This document shows positions 57,450-64,000 of a stretch of DNA of 64,000 nt, piece by piece. The translations under genes were made by a program, and so were the position numbers. Position 1 is the stretch's first letter. The number at the start of each line of letters is the position of its first letter. The notes beneath the pieces were generated by a model. The model saw nothing but the letters and a program-made list of their open reading frames with translations. It searched no databases and was not told the DNA's origin. Source of the DNA: Burkholderia sp. Ax-1719 (lineage in GTDB: Bacteria; Pseudomonadota; Gammaproteobacteria; Burkholderiales; Burkholderiaceae); contig NZ_VWWJ01000010.1 of the NCBI RefSeq assembly GCF_011753055.1, forward strand, positions 159,824 through 223,823, read 5' to 3'.

Positions 57450-58265
57450 TCATTTCGTGTTGGCCGAGACCGCATCCAGCGCCGCCCGAATGCCCGCCAC
57501 GAACTGCGTGAGCGTGTCTGCAGCGGTGTCGGGCGAGGCTTGCTGGAGCAACTGCACGATGCGGCTGCCGATCACCACGCCATCGGACACTTCGGCCACG
57601 GCGGCGGCGGTTTGCGCGTCGCGGATACCGAAGCCCACGCCAACGGGCAATGGCACGCGGGCCTTGATCGCCGGGATTTTACTCGCGATGCTCGCCACGT
57701 CCAGATTGGCCGCGCCCGTCACGCCCTTGAGCGACACGTAATAGACATAGCCGCTGGCGATGCGACCAACTGCCGCGATGCGATCGTCCGTCGAGGTGGG
57801 CGCGAGCAGGAAGATCGGATCGATGTCGGCGGCCTTCATCTTTGCCGCGAATTCCGCCGATTCCTCGGGCGGATAGTCAACCACCAGCACGCCGTCCACG
57901 CCCGCGTCCTGCGCGGCGGCCGCGAAGGCTTCCGCGCCGATGCGCTCGATCGGGTTGGCGTAGCCCATCAGCACGACCGGCGTAGTGTTGTCGGTTTCGC
58001 GGAAGCGCTTGACGTCGGCCAGCACGCTCTTGAGCGTGACGCCCTTGGCGAGCGCGCGCTCGGACGACTGCTGGATCACCGGGCCGTCGGCCATCGGGTC
58101 GGAAAACGGCACGCCCAGTTCGATCACGTCAGCGCCGCCAGCGGCCAGCGCGTGCATGAACTCGACGGTGCGAGCCGGATCGGGGTCGCCTGCCGTCATG
58201 AACGGGATCAGGGCTTTCTTGCCAGAGGCGGCGAGCGCCTCGAATTGAGTCTTGATGCGGGACAT
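57450..58265 (-). CDS. trpA: Tryptophan synthase alpha subunit TrpA
   Basis: A 271-residue TIM barrel that cleaves indole-3-glycerol phosphate to indole. Catalytic Glu49 and Asp60 are in VIELGVPFSDPMADGP. Phosphate-binding blocks GFGIRDAQTAAAV and DGVVIGSRIVQL are present. It works with TrpB, from which it is separated by a DNA methyltransferase gene on the same strand. Confidence 0.97.
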   Translation of the reverse strand: MSRIKTQFEALAASGKKALIPFMTAGDPDPARTVEFMHALAAGGADVIELGVPFSDPMADGPVIQQSSERALAKGVTLKSVLADVKRFRETDNTTPVVLMGYANPIERIGAEAFAAAAQDAGVDGVLVVDYPPEESAEFAAKMKAADIDPIFLLAPTSTDDRIAAVGRIASGYVYYVSLKGVTGAANLDVASIASKIPAIKARVPLPVGVGFGIRDAQTAAAVAEVSDGVVIGSRIVQLLQQASPDTAADTLTQFVAGIRAALDAVSANTK

Positions 58266-58328
58266 TTCAGGGTCCTCAGATTCGGTTGCTACTGCGCGGC
58301 GCGGTCGTCAACGCGGGATGGAGGCGCT

Positions 58329-59252
58329 TCAGGCGCCTTCCACAACGCTCGCGGACATCACGGACGCGGGAGCCGAAGGCGTGGCTTCTGCCGCCAGGCT
58401 GACGCGTTCGCGCGCGATCGCGCAGTAACTTTCATTGATTTCATAGCCGACGAATTCGCGCTTCTGACGCGCGCAGGCGACTGCCGTGGTGCCGCTGCCC
58501 ATGAACGGGTCCAGCACGCGACCGCCCGGCGGGCAGCTCGCGAGCACCATGCGCTCGACGATTTCCAGGGGCTTCTGGGTCGGATGATCGACGCGTTCCG
58601 CGTGCTGGCGATGCAGCCGCGAAACCGACCAGACGTCCTTGGGGTTGTAGCCAAGCTCCAGCCACTTGCTGCCTTCGAACAACTTGCGCGAACGCGCCTT
58701 CTTCGTGGCGGCATCGTACGGGATGCGGACGGGATCGAGATCGAAGTAATAATCCTTCGACACCGCGAAGAAACCGATGTTGTCGTGCACCGAGGTAAAG
58801 CGGCGGGTCGTGCCGCCCATGCTGGGAACGCGACGATCCCAGACGATCTCGTTAATCATCGTCATTTTCGACTTCAGATAAACGAAGATCTCGGGCGCGT
58901 ATTGCCAGGTGCAAAACACGTAGAGCGAGCCGCTGGCTTTCAGCTTGGGAATCGCCAGGTCGAGCCACTCGTAGGTCCAGGAGAGAAAGTTCTCGCCCGA
59001 ACGCATGTCGGAGTCATTGCCGTAGTCCTTGCCGAGCCCATAAGGCGGATCGGCGACGATCAGGTCGATCGAGGCATCGGGCAAATTCGCCGCATCGGTC
59101 AGAAAATCGCGGTTCAGGAGCCGGATTGTGTCGGGCACCGTGGGCAATACAGGCAACGCGAGCGCGCCCGCCGCCACGTCTTGTGCGGCGGGAATGCTCA
59201 CAGTTTCACTCACGGGCGCCGGCATTTCCGGCTCGTCGAACTCGTCACGCAT
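58329..59252 (-). CDS. Solitary DNA methyltransferase of the DPPY class inside the trp cluster
   Basis: A 307-residue N6-adenine/N4-cytosine methyltransferase. The catalytic motif IV, DLIVADPPYGLG, comes before the SAM-binding motif I, DPFMGSGTTAVACARQKR, so the order is that of the beta class. VDHPTQKPLEIVERM is also typical. No restriction endonuclease gene is near, so it is an orphan enzyme likely to act in regulation. It lies between trpB (21-base gap) and trpA (63-base gap) and is probably co-transcribed. I recall a conserved Burkholderia orphan methyltransferase (BCAM0992, motif GTWWAC) that may be its ortholog; that is from memory. Confidence 0.9.
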   Translation of the reverse strand: MRDEFDEPEMPAPVSETVSIPAAQDVAAGALALPVLPTVPDTIRLLNRDFLTDAANLPDASIDLIVADPPYGLGKDYGNDSDMRSGENFLSWTYEWLDLAIPKLKASGSLYVFCTWQYAPEIFVYLKSKMTMINEIVWDRRVPSMGGTTRRFTSVHDNIGFFAVSKDYYFDLDPVRIPYDAATKKARSRKLFEGSKWLELGYNPKDVWSVSRLHRQHAERVDHPTQKPLEIVERMVLASCPPGGRVLDPFMGSGTTAVACARQKREFVGYEINESYCAIARERVSLAAEATPSAPASVMSASVVEGA

Positions 59253-59273
59253 CGGTCGTATCGCTCCGGGCGC

Positions 59274-60467
59274 TCAGAACTGGATGCCCGATCGCTCTGC
59301 GACCGTGTGCATGTCCTTGTCGCCGCGGCCCGACAGGTTCACCAGCAGAACCTTGTCTTTGGGCAGCGTCGGCGCGAGCTTCGCCGCGTATGCGAGCGCG
59401 TGGCTCGATTCGAGCGCCGGAATGATGCCTTCGATACGGCAGCAGTCGTGGAACGCCTTGAGCGCTTCTTCGTCGTCCACCGTCACGTACTGCGCGCGGC
59501 CGCTGTCCTTGAGCCACGCGTGCTCGGGACCCACGCCCGGGTAGTCCAGACCCGCCGAAACCGAATGCGTTTCGATGATCTGGCCGTTCTCATCCTGCAG
59601 CAGATACGTGCGGTTGCCGTGCAGCACGCCCGGCGTGCCCGCCGCAAGAGAAGCGGCGTGACGGCCCGTTTCCATGCCGTCACCAGCAGGTTCAACGCCG
59701 ATCAATTGCACCGAACTATCGTCGATATACGGGTAAAAGATGCCCATCGCGTTCGAACCGCCGCCCACGCAGGCGATCACGGCGTCGGGCTGACGGCCGG
59801 TGATTTCCGGCATCTGCACGCGGCATTCGTCGCCGATCACGCGCTGGAAGTCGCGCACCATCATCGGGTACGGGTGCGGGCCCGCCACGGTGCCGATGAT
59901 GTAGAAGGTGTTTTCGACGTTGGTGACCCAGTCGCGCATCGCTTCGTTGAGCGCGTCCTTGAGCGTGCGCGAGCCGGACTCGACCGGCACGACCGTCGCG
60001 CCCAGCAGCTTCATGCGATAGACGTTGGCGGCCTGACGACGCACGTCTTCCGCGCCCATGTAGACCACGCATTCCATGCCGAAGCGTGCCGCGATGGTGG
60101 CCGTGGCCACGCCGTGCTGACCCGCGCCGGTTTCGGCGATCACGCGCGGCTTGCCCATGCGACGGGCGAGCAGCGCCTGGCCGATCACGTTGTTCACCTT
60201 GTGGGCGCCCGTGTGGTTCAGGTCTTCGCGCTTGAGATAGATCTGCGCGCCGCCCACCATCTCGCTCCAGCGTTGCGCGTGATAGATCGGCGACGGACGG
60301 CCGACAAAATGCTTCAACTCGCGCTGATATTCAGCGACGAATTCGGGATCGTCCTTGTACTTCGCGTAAGAAACGCGCAGTTCCTCGATCGCCTGCATCA
60401 GGGTTTCGGCAGCGAAAACGCCACCATATTGGCCGAAATGGCCCCGTTCATCTGGCAAATTGTACAT
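59274..60467 (-). CDS. trpB: Tryptophan synthase beta subunit TrpB
   Basis: A 397-residue PLP enzyme joining indole and serine. PLP lysine Lys90 is in EDLNHTGAHKVNN; other blocks are ETGAGQHGVATATIAARFG, CVGGGSNAMGIFYPY and the C-terminal VNLSGRGDKDMHTV. A standard TrpB1. It lies 61 bases after trpF. Confidence 0.98.
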   Translation of the reverse strand: MYNLPDERGHFGQYGGVFAAETLMQAIEELRVSYAKYKDDPEFVAEYQRELKHFVGRPSPIYHAQRWSEMVGGAQIYLKREDLNHTGAHKVNNVIGQALLARRMGKPRVIAETGAGQHGVATATIAARFGMECVVYMGAEDVRRQAANVYRMKLLGATVVPVESGSRTLKDALNEAMRDWVTNVENTFYIIGTVAGPHPYPMMVRDFQRVIGDECRVQMPEITGRQPDAVIACVGGGSNAMGIFYPYIDDSSVQLIGVEPAGDGMETGRHAASLAAGTPGVLHGNRTYLLQDENGQIIETHSVSAGLDYPGVGPEHAWLKDSGRAQYVTVDDEEALKAFHDCCRIEGIIPALESSHALAYAAKLAPTLPKDKVLLVNLSGRGDKDMHTVAERSGIQF

Positions 60468-60528
60468 ATGTCACTCGCTCGGCCAACCGCGCGTCCTGCT
60501 GTGCGCAAGGGTGGGTTGACCCAAGAAT

Positions 60529-61209
60529 TTATCCCGCGTCCGCTTCGCGCACTGCGCGTACGAACGCCGCCATACGGGCGTGATCCTTCACGCCCTTCGC
60601 GCCCGGAACCTCGATGCCACTGGAGACATCGACGGCGAACGGACGCACCTGGCGAATCGCATCACCGACGTTTTGCGCGTTCAAGCCACCACTCAAAACG
60701 GCCCGACGCGCGAGCCCTGCGGGGATAAGTGACCAATCGAAGACCTTCCCGCCACCGCCGTAACCATCGACATGGGTGTCGAACAGCAGGCCGCTGGCTG
60801 ATGAATAACTATTCGCCGATTCTATCAAATCGGCCTCTTGAGTATCCGCCGCGACTCGCAGCGCCCGCAACCAGGGCAAACCGGCAACCGCCGCCAGCGC
60901 CTCGCACTGGCGCGGCGTTTCATCGCCATGGAACTGGAGCAGCGTGAGCGAGACGTTACTGGCGACTTCGCTGATCCATTGTGGCGTGGCGTTCACGAAC
61001 AGCCCGACCACCGAAACGAACGGCGGAATGTCGTGCGTCAGCTCGACGGCCTGCGCCACGCTCACCGAGCGTGCGCTGGGCGGGTAGAACACGAGGCCGA
61101 TGGCGTCCGCGCCCAGGTCGATGGCCTGCGCGACCGCTTCGGGCGTCGAAAGCCCACAGAGCTTGATGCGGGTACGATGCCCGGCGACGGATGGCTCGGC
61201 TGACGTCAT
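60529..61209 (-). CDS. trpF: Phosphoribosylanthranilate isomerase TrpF
   Basis: A 226-residue TIM barrel for the third step of tryptophan synthesis. Catalytic Cys in RIKLCGLSTPEAV; other blocks DAIGLVFYPPSARSVS, LLQFHGDETPRQCEA, DWSLIPAGLARRAVLSGGLN, FAVDVSSGIEVPGAKG. First of the trp genes after truA in this run. Confidence 0.97.
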   Translation of the reverse strand: MTSAEPSVAGHRTRIKLCGLSTPEAVAQAIDLGADAIGLVFYPPSARSVSVAQAVELTHDIPPFVSVVGLFVNATPQWISEVASNVSLTLLQFHGDETPRQCEALAAVAGLPWLRALRVAADTQEADLIESANSYSSASGLLFDTHVDGYGGGGKVFDWSLIPAGLARRAVLSGGLNAQNVGDAIRQVRPFAVDVSSGIEVPGAKGVKDHARMAAFVRAVREADAG

Positions 61210-61308
61210 GGCTGGTGACTCGATTTGATCGTGTTGGTTGATAGCGCGATGCGCGAAAATCGGCGCAAATGGCGGGCAGTTAGCCCACCAGCAATGCCGA
61301 ACGCCGGA

Positions 61309-62115
61309 TCAGGTCCGCTCGTCCGTCCAGACCGCGCTCCAGGGCACGCTGGCCGTATGCGCAGCGGGAACGGCGAACTCGTCAGGATAACCTACCTGGG
61401 CGAGATAGAGGCCGTCGGGCATGAAGGTCGGCGCGGCCTTGCCGCGATCGAGCCCCGCCAGCACTTCGGCCATCCACGACGCCGGATAGCGCCCGCGCCC
61501 CACCGCCACGAGGCAACCCATCAGGTTGCGCACCATGTGATGCAGGAAGGCGTTGGCGCGAAAGCGAAAGTGGATGAAATCGCCCTGCGGCCGGATATCA
61601 ATTTGATACAGATGCTTGACCGGCGTTTTCGACTGGCACTCCGACGAGCGGAACGCCGAAAAATCGTGCTCGCCGATCAGACATTGCGCCGCCTCGCACA
61701 TCGCCTCGACATCGAGCGGCGTGTGGATCCAGCCCGCGCGGCCCGACAGCATCGGCGAGCGCACCGGATTCACGTAGAGCACGTAGTAATACGTGCGCTC
61801 GAAGGCCGCGAAACGCGCGTGGAAGGCTTCGGGCATCGGCTGGGCCCATTGCACCGCCACCGTCGAGGGCAGGAACGCGTTGGTGCCGCGCACCCACGAG
61901 AACGGCGTGCGGTCGAGATCGGTGTCGAAATGGACGACCTGACCGAGGCCATGCACGCCCGTGTCGGTGCGGCCCGCCACCACCGTGGACAGCGGCACGG
62001 TGGCGAACTCGCGCAGGGCGCGTTCGAGCGCGTCCTGCACGGTCTTGCCGTGCGGCTGCGACTGCCAGCCGCAGAACGCGGCCCCGTCGTACTGAATTCC
62101 TAGCGCGATACGCAT
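61309..62115 (-). CDS. truA: tRNA pseudouridine(38-40) synthase TruA
   Basis: A 268-residue enzyme that makes pseudouridine at positions 38-40 of the tRNA anticodon stem. Catalytic Asp51 is in VAGRTDTGVHG. Family blocks RIALGIQYDGAAFCGWQSQP, ARFAAFERTYYY and FRFRANAFLHHMVRNLMGCL are present. Linkage with fimV on one side and trpF on the other is the standard order in many proteobacteria. Confidence 0.97.
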   Translation of the reverse strand: MRIALGIQYDGAAFCGWQSQPHGKTVQDALERALREFATVPLSTVVAGRTDTGVHGLGQVVHFDTDLDRTPFSWVRGTNAFLPSTVAVQWAQPMPEAFHARFAAFERTYYYVLYVNPVRSPMLSGRAGWIHTPLDVEAMCEAAQCLIGEHDFSAFRSSECQSKTPVKHLYQIDIRPQGDFIHFRFRANAFLHHMVRNLMGCLVAVGRGRYPASWMAEVLAGLDRGKAAPTFMPDGLYLAQVGYPDEFAVPAAHTASVPWSAVWTDERT

Positions 62116-62129
62116 ACGGCAGGCGGCGC

Positions 62130-64000
62130 TCAGGACAGCGGCGAGAGCGTGGACAGCAGCGCCTGCGCGTCGGCGCGCGTGGCGTGGTCGTTCGACTCGA
62201 TCACTTCGTTGATAAGCGCGCGTGCGCCCGCGAGGTCGCCAAGCTCGATGTATTCATGCGCGAGGTCGAGCTTGTTGCGTGCGATACGGGCCAGCTGGTC
62301 GGGCGTGAAGACCGGCAGCGGCTCGGCGGAATCGGGCGGCAGGTTCAGATCGAAATCGAGCGAGAGCGTGCCGAAACGCGGCGTGCCCATCGGCGGCGCG
62401 CCGACCGGCGACGTGCCCATGGCGGCGCCCAGGCCGGCGATCGAGCCAAAGCCGGCGGTGCCGGCTTCGATGGCCTTTCCGACCGGCGGCGCGGGCGGTT
62501 CGGCGAACGGCAGCGACTGACGCGCAATCACTTCGGGCGTGGCAGCCGGTGCGGCGCCCGGTACAAAGCTGGGGAAGCTGCTGGACTGCGGGAATTCGGG
62601 CACATCGACGCGCGGCGGCAGCGGCATGTCGAGGCTGCCAAGCGCGTCTACTGCGGACTTCGGAAACTCTTTCGGTACTTCCAGTTGGGCCATTTCTTGT
62701 TCTTGGGGGACTGCGGGTACATCCGGGACTGCGGGTGCGGCATGCTGCGCTTCGGCAGCGGGTTCTGCGACTGCGTGCGATCCGGCTTGCGGAAGCGACG
62801 GTTTGACCTCGTCACCCGGAATCGTCAGCTCGATCGAGCGCGGTTCCGCGCCAATTGCCGGATTCACGGCGGGCGGCAGTTGCGGTTCGTCGCTGTGCGG
62901 GTCGGCTTCGATGTCCGCGTGGGTTTCGGCTTCTGCTTCGTGTTCTGCTTCGGCTTCGCGTGCCAGCTCCTCGGCTTCGCCCACCGTGCGCTGAGCCGTG
63001 ACGCCTTCGGTCGGCAGTGCCGATGCGCCCAGTTCGGCCGCGGCGGCAAGGCTCGCGGCGTCCGTTGCATCAGCCAGTGATTGCGGCTCGCCCGCCTCGA
63101 CGCCGTGCGGATGGATACCGTGCTCGGTGCGCTCGGCGTGCAGCTCCGCCGGACCGTCGATCGTTTCGGCGTGCGGCGTTTCGAAGAGCGTCGGCGGCAG
63201 CGCGTCCGCGCCCAGTTCGGCGGCGGCGGAAAGGCTCGCGGCATCGGCGGCGTGGTCGATTCCGGCGTCGTGGTGCGGCGCTTCTGCAACCGACGTCGGC
63301 GATGCACGCAGCACCGTGGCGTTGTCCTGCTCGGCGTCCTCGTGATCTTCTTCGGCAGCTTCGTGCGCCACGGCGTGCGTGGCCGGTGCATCGGCTTCGG
63401 CCACGGGCGCAGCCTTGCGGCGCTTTCGCGTGAACAGACGCACGATCAGCGCGACAAAAGCCAGCAAGACCGCCGCGACGACGGCCCAGGTGATCGGCAA
63501 GACTTCGGGCTGCGCGTCGTTCGCGCCCGCCGCTGCACCTGCCGTCGAGCCGCTGTGCGCGCCTGCCGGGGCAGCGCCCGCGACCTGCTGCGCCGGCGTG
63601 CCGTTGTGATGCTGCAGCGCCATCAGCACGCGATTCTTGAGCGCGAGCAATTGCTGGAGGCTGGAAACCTTGACCTGCGCCGGCGTGGCGGATGCCGCGC
63701 TGGACGGCGCGGCCTGAACCGCCCCGCTCCACGAATGCGCGTCACTGGTCGGCGCAGCCACGGCGGGCGCACTTGCGCCAGTCGTGGCCGATGCCGCCGA
63801 AGCCGCGGGCGCAACGGCCGCGCTCGCCGCCGCTTCAGGCGTGGAAGCGCTCATGGCGCCGCTTGCCGGGATTGCCGCGTTCGCCGTCGCCACAGCCGAT
63901 GCTGCAGCGGCGCTGGCCTCCGGAACCGCCGATGAAGCCGCAGCCGCAGGCGCCGAAGCCGGCGTCACGCCAGACGCGCCGCTCGCCATATCCGGAGAGA
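62130..64000 (-). CDS. fimV: FimV C-terminal part, 5' end outside the window
   Basis: The frame is open to the right edge, so the N-terminal signal peptide and LysM domain typical of FimV are missing here. Seen from upstream: an Ala/Ser-rich stretch, a coiled segment (KVSSLQQLLALKNRVLMAL), one transmembrane helix (VLPITWAVVAAVLLAFVALI followed by VRLFTRKRRK), a long acidic Glu/Ala/His-rich cytoplasmic region with two imperfect repeats (AASLSAAAELGADALP and AASLAAAAELGASALP), and the conserved C-terminal helical domain (KLDLAHEYIELGDLAGARAL, INEVIESNDHATRADAQALL). FimV is a polar hub for type IV pili and motility. Confidence 0.9.
   Translation of the reverse strand, partial: SPDMASGASGVTPASAPAAAASSAVPEASAAAASAVATANAAIPASGAMSASTPEAAASAAVAPAASAASATTGASAPAVAAPTSDAHSWSGAVQAAPSSAASATPAQVKVSSLQQLLALKNRVLMALQHHNGTPAQQVAGAAPAGAHSGSTAGAAAGANDAQPEVLPITWAVVAAVLLAFVALIVRLFTRKRRKAAPVAEADAPATHAVAHEAAEEDHEDAEQDNATVLRASPTSVAEAPHHDAGIDHAADAASLSAAAELGADALPPTLFETPHAETIDGPAELHAERTEHGIHPHGVEAGEPQSLADATDAASLAAAAELGASALPTEGVTAQRTVGEAEELAREAEAEHEAEAETHADIEADPHSDEPQLPPAVNPAIGAEPRSIELTIPGDEVKPSLPQAGSHAVAEPAAEAQHAAPAVPDVPAVPQEQEMAQLEVPKEFPKSAVDALGSLDMPLPPRVDVPEFPQSSSFPSFVPGAAPAATPEVIARQSLPFAEPPAPPVGKAIEAGTAGFGSIAGLGAAMGTSPVGAPPMGTPRFGTLSLDFDLNLPPDSAEPLPVFTPDQLARIARNKLDLAHEYIELGDLAGARALINEVIESNDHATRADAQALLSTLSPLS

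Noticed and set aside
57378..60728. A 1116-codon open frame on the plus strand across trpA, the methyltransferase and trpB
   Set aside because: It is antisense to well-identified genes. High GC gives long stop-free frames; the translation is Arg/His/Ala-rich with no domain.

Overview
The window looks like a GC-rich betaproteobacterial chromosome from the Burkholderiaceae, most likely Paraburkholderia or a close relative. The main reason is the right-hand gene order fimV-truA-trpF-trpB-DNA methyltransferase-trpA-accD-folC-SPOR-cvpA-purF-metZ, which I recall as typical of Burkholderia-type genomes, usually on the second chromosome. No rRNA, tRNA, CRISPR array, insertion sequence or recombinase gene was found.

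Region 1 (about 1.3-19.4 kb) is an accessory island of lower and mixed GC. Four direct repeats of the last 12 codons of a tautomerase gene lie at 1323, 8118, 11964 and 19398. They bound three units in tandem. The rightmost copy is the true 3' end of the intact tautomerase gene (19398-19781). The leftmost copy has only the element-type right arm, the rightmost only the element-type left arm, and the two inner copies have both. That is the pattern expected of attL, two internal hybrid sites and attR in a tandem array of site-specific insertions. Unit 1 carries a type VI secretion (T6SS) module: vgrG, a putative effector, a membrane-anchored partner and PAAR. Unit 2 carries an OsmC-YcaO fusion gene and a 150-bp vgrG scar. 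Unit 3 carries a second module: vgrG, an M23 peptidase-GH19 cell-wall effector and an XAC2610-like immunity protein, plus a frameshifted relative of the unit 1 partner gene.

Region 2 (about 19.4-26.8 kb) is ordinary chromosome: a tautomerase and a divergent LysR regulator, a histidine-rich exported protein, a metallophosphoesterase, a three-subunit FAD/Fe-S/cytochrome c sugar dehydrogenase, and a DUF1345 membrane protein. To the left of the island (26-1178) is a GluR0-like receptor channel with an unusual pore loop.

Region 3 (27.1-45.7 kb) is a seven-gene, tightly packed, one-strand cluster: glgE, treS-maltokinase, glgB, glgX, treZ, malQ, treY. TreS turns trehalose into maltose, the fused kinase makes maltose 1-phosphate, GlgE polymerises it into alpha-1,4-glucan and GlgB branches it. 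GlgX and MalQ debranch and reshape the glucan, and TreY and TreZ turn maltodextrin back into trehalose. Together they form a closed trehalose-glucan cycle with no glgA or glgC in the window. GlgE carries a duplicated, apparently inactive GH13 domain at its N-terminus.

Region 4 (45.7-64.0 kb) holds a CNNM/CorC-type membrane protein, a degenerate histidine kinase, an FKBP isomerase, an AraC regulator, a MOSC protein, metZ, purF, cvpA, a SPOR protein, folC, accD, trpA, a solitary DNA methyltransferase, trpB, trpF, truA and the 3' part of fimV, which runs off the right edge.
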